Made by a program: the position numbers and the translations under genes. From positions 124,001 to 188,000 of the forward strand of contig JAACJM010000040.1 of NCBI GenBank assembly GCA_013368315.1: a stretch of 64,000 nucleotides of DNA. The letters run 5' to 3'. The notes below the pieces were generated by a model, which was not told where the DNA came from, searched no databases, and saw only the letters and a program-made list of their open reading frames with translations. Of the stretch, positions 54,480 to 63,923 are shown in pieces (the first letter of the stretch is position 1; the number at the start of each line of letters is the position of its first letter). This stretch comes from Tetrapyrgos nigripes (Eukaryota > Basidiomycota > Agaricomycetes > Agaricales > Campanellaceae).

Positions 54480-54680
54480 GCTGAGGAATTGCTTTTTCGC
54501 GACCAAGATGCTTTAGATTCGCACTTCAGAGAATGGACACTTGTCAGCCCTAGACAAAATATCCTTCTGGACAGAGTTAGCAATCTCAGCGACATGACAG
54601 ATCCACATAAGTATAATCATCCATTCTTGACCGTGGCTCGTGCATGGAAACTAGAGAGAGATATGGTCCAGACAGCTAAA
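54480..54680 (+). pseudogene. GT8 glycosyltransferase remnant
   Basis: The forward strand reads L-F-R-D-Q-D-A-L-D-S-H-F-R-E-W-T-x-V-S and then S-D-M-T-D-P-H, clearly homologous to residues around F-R-D-Q-D-A-L-N-T-H-F-R-E-W-T-P-V-S and N-D-M-T-D-P-H of the intact gene at 60770-62428, with an internal deletion. It is divergent to the truncated epimerase fusion, exactly as the intact GT8 gene is divergent to its partner, but only about 150 bp from it: the methyltransferase part and most of GT8 are gone. Confidence 0.8.
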
Positions 54681-55183
54681 AATCATCAAACAACTTCTTG
54701 ACCTTCTCATACTGTATAATTCGATGGTGTATCGGGGGTTTCATCAGCTTCTTCAAGGAGTCGATGCGTCTGCCAATGAATCAAGACTCGGCATTGCAGG
54801 AGAAATTGCCACTGATAACGCTCGCCTAGCCCAGTGATTATCTGGCACAGTGCAGTCTCGTAAAAAGATATCAGGCAACCGTTAAATTCACAACGAAAGA
54901 GCTTACAATGTATGCAGTGCCATTGGGGCTGTTGTAGAGCAAGTCTGGCTCAACTTCCAGCTCTTCACGGAAACCCTCAGCAAAGGTATGTGAATGGTCT
55001 CCGGGTGATTGTTGTATTTGAGAGCTTCAGAACTTTTTCAGGTAGAGGAGCGGTAGCCTCAAGGAATTTCGAGGTGGTTGATGCCATGTGTTCGACCGTC
55101 GACGCGTCTTTCACGTGTCCACCTGGTTACTGCGCGCCGTCCTGTCCAAGTCCTTTCCTAGCTTCCTTCTCGGCGCCTAGCGG

Positions 55184-55215
<32 letters not shown>

Positions 55216-55575
55216 GAGGGAACCCTGCATCTACCCTTTCTATTTCAATGTCTTCTTCATCACACCAAAATAATTGTTCCTCAACACTACCAACTTCGTT
55301 ATATATCAGAACAAATCCTAGTTGAATCCTAGATCTTGCTTAGATTCCCAGGTGACTGGTAGGGCTCGTCGGTCGTGGATTGGTGGTGGAATGATCCCAT
55401 TACGCCCACAGCTGAAAGTATTGCGTCAAAGAAGATTGGTGAACTCGAAAACCTAAAAAATCTTGACATATAAGATGCCGGCTACTTGGTGAAGCCAGGT
55501 TTTCGAAGATTCCCATCCCCATTCATCCTTCCCTCATTCTTCTTTTTACGCAGGATTCAGACCTCTTCTTTCAAC
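54681..55575. other. Spacer with coding-like fragments and an A30 tract
   Basis: On the forward strand 54690-54838 reads NSMVYRGFHQLLQGVDASAN and ends at a stop. 54915-55183 gives a two-exon-like stretch (AVVEQVWLNFQLFTETLSKG, CSTVDASFTCPPGYCAPSCP, intron GTATGT...TTTCAG) that runs into 30 consecutive A residues at 55184-55213. There is no start codon context for a complete gene; these may be remnants of one decayed gene. The homopolymer could be a retroposition tail or simple slippage. Confidence 0.35.
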
Positions 55576-55998
55576 ATGTCTCGGTTGATCAATGACCCTC
55601 AGGTAGATTCTGCCGGTAGAGTTCTTTTCTTTATTGAAGTCGGTGAGTCCTGCCTCGTCCCCGACCAACGTGCTACAGTCTACTAACTGCCCATATCCAT
55701 GACAGCTTTCGCCTCTTTTGTGTGTGTCTGCATCCTCATCAGCCTGTCCATTGTCTACGCCAGCATGTGCCCCAGAAAAGTGTGCTTGGTCCACGACTTG
55801 GAAGCCGAGTCCGCGGTCAGACTGTCAATGCTGACTCCTGCGATCCTAATGCTCTCACTCAAGATGGCATCAATGGTCGTTCCTGTCCCTTCTATCATGT
55901 TGTCTCCAGTCTCTCCTCCCAGTCTCCCCAGCCCGAAGGTTCGGCCAAGCTCTTGCTTGCTGCAGACGTCGATCAAGATAAATCGCAGAAAGAAGTGA
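55576..55998 (+). CDS. Candidate small two-exon gene, frame of exon 2 uncertain
   Basis: Exon 1, 55576-55642 (MSRLINDPQVDSAGRVLFFI-E-V), ends at donor GTGAGT. The intron has a perfect TACTAAC branch point at 55681-55687 and acceptor GACAG at 55701-55705. A TATA-like ATATAA near 55470 precedes it by about 105 bp. In the frame set by the junction, exon 2 reads a hydrophobic stretch (FASFVCVCILISLSIVYASM) and ends at 55998. A competing frame of exon 2 to 56036 looks more protein-like (NADSCDPNALTQDGINGRSC), so a second splice event or a frameshift is possible. No family recognised. Confidence 0.4.
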
Positions 55999-56597
55999 AG
56001 CTGACTGGAACATCGGTACTCGTGAGCTCAACTTAATCCTTTCTGCTTGCAGTGATATATATATCTAACTATCTACGTTCATCCCAGATCCTGACAGTAA
56101 GAAGCCTCCATAGTGCAAAACCTCAAGTTTGCCTCAATCTAGATCCTTTGTCGGTCTGAAACGTCAGCACGTCTTCGTTTCCTATGTTGCCTAGCCATGA
56201 TGCAAGTATCACTTTGGCCTCTATCGCTAGTCTGCAAGCTGCTATGAGAGTGGATGATCGGGTTTGAGGTGAGCGTTGCATAATGAAACTCAGCGTACTA
56301 CTCGTTGACCGGAGAACGTAAGTGTTTCATCACTTCGGATTTCGGAACTTGTTCAATGGACGATCATTTCTGGCTCTTTGGTTGGAAATCTTTGTCCAGA
56401 CGCAGAGTTTTTGGATACAAGGAACCATATTCATGACTCTGGTCGTTATAGGGCTTCTCGTCAATGAGGACTGGTATAAAAGCTCCATTACGCAGCCTGC
56501 TTTCCCCATCAAATTCTATCCCTTTCAAAGTCTAATCGGCAGAGCCAAGCTCATATACACTCTTTATCCCTTACACAACTGCTCATTCTCTCTCATA

Positions 56598-57074
56598 ATG
56601 CACGCCCTCACTGCCCTTGTCACTCTTGCTCTCATTGCTTCTTCATGCGCTGCTCCCACCCAGCTAATCGAGCTTGCCGGTGTCGATGCACCTGGAGTAG
56701 CTAAAGCTGATGTCCTTCCCATTAACCTCCCTATCCGCTCTACTCAACTCTTCGAGCTCGCCGGTGCTGACGTGCCAGGTGTTGCTAAAGCCGACGTCCT
56801 ACCGGTCAACCTCCCTATCCGCTCTTCCCAGCTAATCGAACTTGCTGGCGTCGATGCACCTGGAGTAGCTAAAGTTGACGTCCTTCCAGTCAACCTCCCT
56901 GTCCGTTCCACTCAGCTCGTCGAGCTTGCCGGCGCTGACGTGCCTGGAGTCGCTAAAATCGACGTCCTGCCGGTCAATATTCCCAGTCTTCCTGTCCGTT
57001 CCCCCCACCTCGTTGAGCTTGCCGGTGCCGACGCACCTGGTATGGCAAAGGCCGACGTTCTCCCAATTCTGTAA
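56598..57074 (+). CDS. Secreted protein made of five 28-residue repeats
   Basis: Single exon, 158 residues. The signal peptide MHALTALVTLALIASSCAA is followed by repeats of the form Q-L-x-E-L-A-G-x-D-x-P-G-V-A-K-x-D-V-L-P-V-N-L-P-I-R-S-T. There are four full units (the fourth three residues longer) and a fifth ending at L-P-I-L. Units 1 and 3 carry GVDAPG, units 2 and 4 GADVPG, so a two-unit block was duplicated. No cysteines after the signal peptide and no Lys-Arg sites between units. TATAAA is at 56475-56480, 118 bp before the ATG. Repeat-based secreted fungal proteins include cell-wall/repellent-type peptides and effectors; I cannot assign this one. Confidence 0.85.
   Translation: MHALTALVTLALIASSCAAPTQLIELAGVDAPGVAKADVLPINLPIRSTQLFELAGADVPGVAKADVLPVNLPIRSSQLIELAGVDAPGVAKVDVLPVNLPVRSTQLVELAGADVPGVAKIDVLPVNIPSLPVRSPHLVELAGADAPGMAKADVLPIL
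56665..57071 (+). repeat. Tandem 84-bp coding repeats
   Basis: Five units of about 84 bp (the fourth 93 bp) inside the secreted repeat protein. Alternation of units 1/3 and 2/4 shows duplication in steps of 168 bp. Confidence 0.85.
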
Positions 57075-57457
57075 ATTGCACCGCACTTTATTCTTTCCAT
57101 AGTCCGTATACGCTCGGGCATTGTACTCGCTGTACACTATTTCTTCAGCCTCTTTTACTTATCGATACTTGGATACAGTACATGATTGGAGAATATCTGG
57201 ATGGCTAATGAAAATGGAATCTCTCTTGCCAGACGAACTTCGAGTATGTTTATTAAGGAAACAATACTAAAAACCTAAATCCTCAGTACACAAGACTCTG
57301 ACGACTATCAAGCGAGGAACGACTTCAACTTGGAGTACAGAAGCTCCCCTCAGAAGACGGCTCGGCGTTTTCCCGTCAAATTCAATGCACGGATAGGACC
57401 CTCCGGCCAATTCCTGTACAAGCTTCAGCTTAACACTGCAGATATTATACAAGATCG
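57075..57457. other. Convergent intergenic spacer
   Basis: 3' flanks of the repeat-protein gene and of the large epimerase fusion. No gene seen. Confidence 0.5.
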
Positions 57458-60400
57458 CTACAAAGCCCACATCATCCAAAACAGTAAAACAACTACCATC
57501 AACACACGGTCTCGACCGTTCTGAAGTTCCTCCTGAATAGGACCCATTCCAAACTCTGGATGACCAGCAAACCAGTCAAACCTTTGCCTCCTAAGGATGA
57601 CCGAGTATTCCTTTCGCTCAATCATACCCCTTAACCTGCCCATCTCACTGAACAGTCTGATGAAACAGCCTTCGATGATGGCCAAAAAGAAACGCCACCC
57701 ATTGATGCTGGTGTTCAAATCGATGTATCTTTCAGGATTGCGCCAATAGATTCGATAACCATCGTGTAGAATATTGCCGAGGACAATCGCGAGGAGAACT
57801 TTGAAGAAGAGGCATAACACGTCAAGAATCGTTTGGCCTAAACCGCGAGCAAACGGTAGTGCAGCTAGGGTCACCAAGACGCACAGTGACACCATCTCTG
57901 CACCATTGGGGATCCATTGTTGGTAACAATGCTCAGGGTAGCGTTTGACAAGAGTACCGTCTCCAATAGACCACATATGAAACCGCCAGTACGATCGTTT
58001 TCCCTCGTTCCACCATGGATGTGTGACTATGACCTCTGGGGCAGCACGGAAACCTTCACCGCCCAGGGACAGCGAATAATCACGTTTCTTGCGACAGAAG
58101 TCTATATCTTCCCCACCGCCAGTTTTCGGAAAGATTGGGTCGAAATAGATGTCGTCTTTACGCCTGGGAACTATCAAATTGGCAGTAACTCCCCAAGGAA
58201 CATCATAGCTAATCTTGTTGGCGATGTCCCAAAAGTAAAGAACATCGGCGAGATGTACAGCCGTGGTGAAGATGTTGTCTGCGGGAGGAAAGAGACTTCT
58301 GCCTACGAAACCAGCTGCATTAGGGCAGGCACCGATGACTTTCTCAGCCTGGACGAGTATATCAGAATTGGGCATGACGTCATCGTCGAGGAAAAGAATC
58401 CATTCAGCGGACGACTCCCTCATCCCTCTATTCCTTGACTCCGAAGCTCCCAGGTTCTCGTTGTTGACGCGAATGCGTACATCAGGGCTAGAACCGTACT
58501 TGTTCTTCAACTCGTCGATAGCAGGAGAGTTTGGATCGTCGACAATGATAATGAACATGACCGAGCACGTTGCCGACGTTTTAAGATTCAGAATGCGTTC
58601 CAAGACAGGGAGGAGGACGCGATATGAGGGAATAACGACGTCAAGCATTAGTTGGCGCTGGATCTGGCGATTGCGTGCTCGAAGCCAATCTTTAATTTTG
58701 CAAACACCATTGTCCAAGGTGGTGAAGGTCCACTGGACATGGATCTTCTGATAACGAGCCAACTGCTCGCCTCCAATTCTGTTTGAGATCCTGGACGGAA
58801 TCATCTCCGAGCAGCCCCATTGTCGATACAGTTGGAAAAGGTACGGGTCTCCGCCTTGATTGATGAACACCTCTGGAACTACTTCTCCGTTGAAAATATC
58901 AAGATGAGTACGATGTATGATTGGGAAAGTTGGTATGCCGGGAAAAGAAATATCCGTCAGCGCAACACATCCAAAACCCAGCGGAACATCGGATTTTTTC
59001 GAGAATTGCTTGAATTGGCTGTGTGTCCTCCTCATCCAGTCCTCGTCATGAGGTACAACGTCGTCTCCAAGTAACACCATATAATGGCATCCGTCCTTCC
59101 AAGCCTCCCTAGCACAATCCCTCCAAAGCGAACAGACATCACCTTTGGGATAGTCTCTGATCAGAGTGATAACATCACGTATTCCTGCGTCATAGAGGAC
59201 CTCACAGGCTTTGTTGGCACCCTCAATATACAAGAGTTCATCATCGCTGTCAAGAGCCAGATAAACTTTGACGCAAAAGCGAGTACCACCGAGAGCATGT
59301 GTGTCTCGAAAAGTCGTCTCCTTCAACGACCGTGCAAACTGCCGCAGATTCGAAAGACAGCTTTCTACCCCAACACTGCGAGAGGTGACAGGGAGAAGAA
59401 TGGCAAAAATGATGCTGCTGTCCAATGCCAGGTCGACCATGTCGCTATCGGTCCATTTCTTCAGCATGGACCATCTCTGTTCCTCGTCCTCGCAGTCCCC
59501 AAGGATACGCTGCATCTCTCCTTGGATCCAGACGCCAGTAAGTCGCATGCCTTCCTCAAGAGAAGTCTTTGGCGTCCAGCCCAGTTCACAAAGAACCTCA
59601 TATTTTTTGGTGCTGGGAGAAGCTACGACGACGGGTTCTTTTTCGTCAAATTTGAAATACACCGTGCTGGGGTCGACATCTGCATGATGGAGAGCAATAT
59701 CGGCCAATTCTTTGATACTGACAGAGTAGTCAGATCTAATGTCGAAAGGACTTGTCTTGCCAGACTGGAGGATTTCCATGAAGCCATCTACAGCATCCTC
59801 GATGTATAGGAAACTGCAGCGTTGGTCTCCGATGCCCCCGAGCTCGAAAGGGGGTGTTGTGTCGCCGAGCAGCTTCGTTGCAAACGCTTTGCGGAGCATA
59901 GCCGCTGGTGCGTTTTCTTGACCGTTGCGCCAAGCCCCGTTAGGTCCAAAAATGTTGTGGAAACGGACGATACGGATGTTCATCGTGGAAGGGAGGTTAT
60001 GTAGGACTCCCTCGAAATTGAGCTTCTCGAGTCCATAAAGACCTTGGGGGTCTGGCTGGAAAGCGATGTCACTCACTCGAAGTGAGACATCAGGCGAACT
60101 GTCGAGTAGGAGACTGTTTGCATCTGTGCGAACAGAGGAGGCATAGACGAAATCCTTGACACCGGCCGCTACGCACGCCTCCAAAAGCTTCATCGTCATT
60201 GTTTTGTCCTGAATGGCAGGATCATTTTCACCGCAGATGTAGCCTATGCCATCAATAATTGCAGTGATATGAATAACAACGTCAATGCCCCACACGACTT
60301 GTTGACAAAATGCTTCGTCGCAGAGGTCGCCGAGCATGAACTCGTGGTCCTGGGTGTTGCGAGAATGAGGGGGCTCGGAAATGGAGTCGGCGACGCGTAT

Positions 60401-60563
60401 GAAACCAGCTTCCATGGCGGAAAGTCGTGCCACAATGCGAGAACCCTGACAAGAATGTCAATAAGGGCTGTCCATCTCAAAAAGAAGATTGTAGAACGTA
60501 TAAACTCACTAGAAAGCCATATCCACCGGTGATGAGTACTCTCGACGATTGGTTCAACAACAT
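57458..60563 (-). CDS. Three-domain fusion: GDP-mannose-epimerase-like, GT-A, GT2 with membrane segments
   Basis: Exons 60563-60510 and 60445-57458 join to 1,013 residues. Exon 1 gives MLLNQSSRVLITGGYGFL, completed by G-S-R-I-V-A-R-L. The epimerase-like domain (to ~335) keeps the Y-G-L-E-K pair (~156), RFHNIFGPNGAWRNGQENAP and LGWTPKTSLEEGMR. However, SSACAYP of the paralogue is changed to SSVRTDA and FNIGSD to FDIRSD, so catalysis is doubtful. A GT-A-like domain (~360-600; MVLLGDDVVPHDEDWM) and a GT2 domain (~617-850; MLDVVIPSYRV, D-D-P-N-S, F-L-D-D-D-V, G-G-G-E-D-I-D-F) follow. Two hydrophobic segments lie near 870-910 and a hydrophobic C-terminus. It likely works on a nucleotide-sugar-dependent glycan at an internal membrane or the plasma membrane. 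206 bp separate it from the divergent methyltransferase-GT8 gene. Confidence 0.88.
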
Positions 60564-60769
60564 TTTAGAGTCAGGTCGTTGATTGGTCGTTCGCCCGATC
60601 TCTTGGCCTCTTTTGAGCATGATCGATTTGTTATGGTTCATGACATAAGCGAGGCCAGACCTATAAAAACGTTGAAATGGGCAAGACAAGGCAATCCACC
60701 AGTTCTGTGTCCTAGTAAAAGCATCTAGTCGGCGAAATTGACAACAAATTCACTGCAGCCATCATCAGC
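60564..60769. promoter_or_regulatory. Short bidirectional promoter between the two glycan fusion genes
   Basis: Only 206 bp lie between the two start codons, so the epimerase-GT2 and methyltransferase-GT8 genes almost certainly share control elements. No clear TATA box was seen. Confidence 0.55.
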
Positions 60770-62428
60770 ATGTCAAACGATGACCAGATTGATGCTTCGT
60801 TATACCGATTTACTGAGACGCAGGATTGGTGTTCCGCTAACATAGACCTCTGGAAAACGCTGTTCCCACTCATCACCACTTCCAATCCTATCCCTCGTGT
60901 CCTTGAAATTGGTTCTTGGGAGGGCCGTTCTGCTGTATTTCTTCTCAATCATTTGTGCAAGGATGGCGGCAACATCACTTGCGTCGACCATTTCGACCTC
61001 TTCCGTACTCCAGCTGGCCAAGAAAGATTTGAGAAGTTCAGCCATAACCTCTCTCTGACCGGCAAACCCTTCCGCGTTTTGAAGCACTTCAGCGTTCCAG
61101 CACTCATGAAGTTGCTGGAAGAAGAGATTGAGGCATCTCGGGTATTTTCGGACAAAAAGTCTGAGAAGCGCCAGCTAGGGTATGATTGGGTCTACATTGA
61201 TGGATCGCATGAAGCAGATGATACGCTGTTAGACGGAGAGATGGCTTGGCGGCTGGCACGAAAAGGAGCGGTGTTTATTTTCGACGATTATCATTGGGAT
61301 AAGGAGCCCGAAGACAGCAAGCACCATCCTAGACGAGGAATCGATGCATTTCTCGCCCTTCATGCCGGAGAGTACGAGCGATTGACGGATCCTTCGCACT
61401 ATCAAGTCATCCTGAGAAAAAGGACAGAGATGCGCATTGGATTCCTGACGGAGAACCAGATGGTCGAGGAGATAGATGAGACCCTGGGATACGGAATGCA
61501 CATCGCTTTGACAGTGGATTCCTCCTATGCCATAGGTGCAGCTGTCACAATGCGTAGTGCTGTCGACAATACGAGCGGACGATTGACATTTTACATCGTC
61601 GACTGTGGCCTAACAGACGAAGACAAGGAACAATTGGAGCGGTCTGTAACCATCCGAGACGACGTCACGATGAAATTCCTTCCACTCCCCGAAAAAGCGT
61701 TGGCCAGAGAGCTGGGCTCCACCTGGGCAAAGCTTGATCTGGATTCCTTGCTCCCGGTAGAACGCGTGTTGTACTTGGATGCTGATCTCCTTGTACGCAA
61801 AAGTCTTAGAGAATTGTGGAAGACCGATCTGCGAGGACGAGCGATAGCCGCAGCCTCCGACGTCGGGTATCCAATGGGTCACAACGGAGTCGAAAGAAGG
61901 TCATATTTCAATGGAGGGATGATGCTAATGGATCTCGCCAAGGTCCGTGCAGAAGGCAATAGTCTTCGGGAGTTGGGCCATAGAATGAAGGAATCGCGCT
62001 TTAGGGACCAAGACGCTTTGAATACGCATTTTAGGGAATGGACACCTGTCAGCCTCAAATGGAATGCACAAGGATTGGGAACATACGCAAAATATCCCTC
62101 TGAAGATAGAGATTTGCTCGATCTCAACGACATGACGGATCCGCATATCGTCCATTTCATTGGAGCTTTGCATCCAACACTAGCAGCGATCTTAAACCCG
62201 TACGTGCAGCCTCCAACAGCCAAGCCTTGGGGATATCTGGGCGCCCCTTCTCATCCGTTTCAGCTAGAATGGTGGGAAGTGGTTGCGAGAACATCCTGGA
62301 AGAATGCTCGAAATTCGGAGATGTGGAAAGATGGAATGAACGCGGCTGCGCAGAGGGTAATCCAGGAAGCGGTTAAAGAGTTTGAGAAGAGGGTGGTTTT
62401 TGAAACTGGTCGTGCATTGTCCTTGTGA
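60770..62428 (+). CDS. Methyltransferase-GT8 glycosyltransferase fusion
   Basis: Single exon, 552 residues. The N-terminal ~225 residues form a class I SAM methyltransferase (Methyltransf_24 type): V-L-E-I-G-S-W-E-G-R-S-A motif I, C-V-D-H-F-D, W-V-Y-I-D-G-S-H and F-I-F-D-D-Y-H-W. The C-terminal part is a GT8 retaining glycosyltransferase: HIALTVDSSYAIGAAVTMRS, V-L-Y-L-D-A-D-L-L-V with the metal-binding DxD, YFNGGMMLMDL, F-R-D-Q-D-A-L-N and V-H-F-I-G-A-L-H ... K-P-W. No signal peptide or membrane segment, so it is probably cytosolic or peripheral. With its divergent partner it may build and O-methylate a glycan or glycosylated metabolite; the acceptor is unknown. All motifs are intact. Confidence 0.9.
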   Translation: MSNDDQIDASLYRFTETQDWCSANIDLWKTLFPLITTSNPIPRVLEIGSWEGRSAVFLLNHLCKDGGNITCVDHFDLFRTPAGQERFEKFSHNLSLTGKPFRVLKHFSVPALMKLLEEEIEASRVFSDKKSEKRQLGYDWVYIDGSHEADDTLLDGEMAWRLARKGAVFIFDDYHWDKEPEDSKHHPRRGIDAFLALHAGEYERLTDPSHYQVILRKRTEMRIGFLTENQMVEEIDETLGYGMHIALTVDSSYAIGAAVTMRSAVDNTSGRLTFYIVDCGLTDEDKEQLERSVTIRDDVTMKFLPLPEKALARELGSTWAKLDLDSLLPVERVLYLDADLLVRKSLRELWKTDLRGRAIAAASDVGYPMGHNGVERRSYFNGGMMLMDLAKVRAEGNSLRELGHRMKESRFRDQDALNTHFREWTPVSLKWNAQGLGTYAKYPSEDRDLLDLNDMTDPHIVHFIGALHPTLAAILNPYVQPPTAKPWGYLGAPSHPFQLEWWEVVARTSWKNARNSEMWKDGMNAAAQRVIQEAVKEFEKRVVFETGRALSL

Positions 62429-62762
62429 TGCTTGACTAGTTGAGCGACTGTCTCGAATTTATTTATTCTACTTGTAATCATCAGCTAAAATATCAGATCC
62501 AAAAGCAGTATAACATACATTCAATTGCAAGCCCCGGACAATATTCGTGATTTACTGTGGGGACCGACAAGGTTGAGACAGCGAAGTGAGCATTTTACTG
62601 TGGCTGTGCATTACCCAACGACCTGCACCGACAGAAATCGCTTCGAATTCTGTCATTTGTTGGAGGATAAGTAGCTAGGGATGAATAAAAGGAACTATTT
62701 AAATGATACAGGATACAGATCACTTGACAATAAAACCAACTCGCAAAGGTCGTAATCTATGC
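62429..62762. other. Convergent intergenic spacer
   Basis: Between the 3' ends of the methyltransferase-GT8 gene and the HET gene. No gene seen. Confidence 0.5.
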
Positions 62763-63923
62763 TCAGATCAACAAGATGTCGTTCCATGCAAAACCATCCT
62801 CTATCAAAGCCTCCCCGTTCATCAACCCATGAACATATGCCTCGCCTACCAGAGTGTACTCCGGAAGTTCTTCATCCGTTCCCTCTTTAACAGGATGGAC
62901 AACATATGGCGTCTTTGCACCAGAGACAATGACGACCTTGTCTCCAACTGTTGCTGGATCTGGTGCAAGACCCATGAAGCCTTTGCTGGTTATAAACATC
63001 TTTTTATCCATTCCAGTAACAATCTGAGCCCACAGCCTCGCCTCATCTATGTCATGCAAGTGTCTGTCAACTTCTGCTTCCCCCAACAGGGCCAATCCTC
63101 GCATGTCTTGCAGCAACTCGGACCGAACATGATTGTCCAATTCCTCGGGGACCGTCTCGTCAAATAGGAGAAGCGCAGAAACCCCCGTTTTATACGTGTC
63201 TGGTGCCGGGTATTGGCGGAACATCATTGTGGTGTCTGCTATACATGTTCGCCAGAATGCGTCAGATACCTTCTCTTCCTTTCCACGATACTGAGGTTTC
63301 AAAGAAGAGACTAGCTTGGACCAGTAGCCCAGCTTCGTATCTAGCGAGACACTCGAGCCCATATCTTCGGAACTAGTCGTGATGGTGTCCACGCAGTATG
63401 CTGAGATCTTCAATAATCTCGGTCTTTCAGGATCCGGCCATGAAGCAGAAGTCTTGACCGTTCCTGAAGCAGCGTATTTGCTATCTCCAATCGCCAAATC
63501 CAAGAGCGGTGCATGGAGGGAATTGCGGTAGAAGTCTGGGACCCACGACGGAAGGTTGTCGAGAGACTTTTGGGGTTTATATACTAGTCCACAGATGTTG
63601 AATGATTTTTCGTTCGACAGAATCCATTTGGTGGTGTCAATGAAAACTTGCGCAGCATCTTTCTTGTAATCGGGCTCGATGTCGACAGGGTCTTTGAACA
63701 GACTGAGAATGGCATAGATTTTGTCTCTGGGATCCGTCACCATGAAACTCTGGGTGGATCGCAGAAGTGCCTCTAGGGACATCGCACGCGAACCGTACCA
63801 GTATCTCTCTCGGAAGACCTTCATCATCAACACAAAATCAGGTCGTGATATTTCCTGGGTTTTATTTTCTGAAGAGATGGAATGAGAGATGATAAAGCAT
63901 TGATTGGGTTTTGGACTTGCCAT
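62763..63923 (-). CDS. HET-family (heterokaryon incompatibility-like) protein, 5' part outside window
   Basis: The frame of 386 codons matches the region after the HET domain in large fungal HET proteins: TDPRDKIYAILSLFKDPVDI, D-Y-K-K-D-A-A-Q-V-F, L-P-S-W-V-P-D-F, and the conserved end with GLAPDPATVGDKVVIVSGAK, P-Y-V-V-H-P-V and L-V-G-E-A-Y-V-H-G-L-M-N-G-E-A. The N-terminal HET motifs are not in the window and should lie beyond 64000. Upstream of 63923 another frame (ALLGSPAWLQAPWR) looks like preceding exon sequence, with a possible intron starting near 63926; the ATG at 63923 is thus probably not the real start. HET proteins take part in non-self recognition and cell death in filamentous fungi. 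Confidence 0.85.
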   Translation of the reverse strand: MASPKPNQCFIISHSISSENKTQEISRPDFVLMMKVFRERYWYGSRAMSLEALLRSTQSFMVTDPRDKIYAILSLFKDPVDIEPDYKKDAAQVFIDTTKWILSNEKSFNICGLVYKPQKSLDNLPSWVPDFYRNSLHAPLLDLAIGDSKYAASGTVKTSASWPDPERPRLLKISAYCVDTITTSSEDMGSSVSLDTKLGYWSKLVSSLKPQYRGKEEKVSDAFWRTCIADTTMMFRQYPAPDTYKTGVSALLLFDETVPEELDNHVRSELLQDMRGLALLGEAEVDRHLHDIDEARLWAQIVTGMDKKMFITSKGFMGLAPDPATVGDKVVIVSGAKTPYVVHPVKEGTDEELPEYTLVGEAYVHGLMNGEALIEDGFAWNDILLI

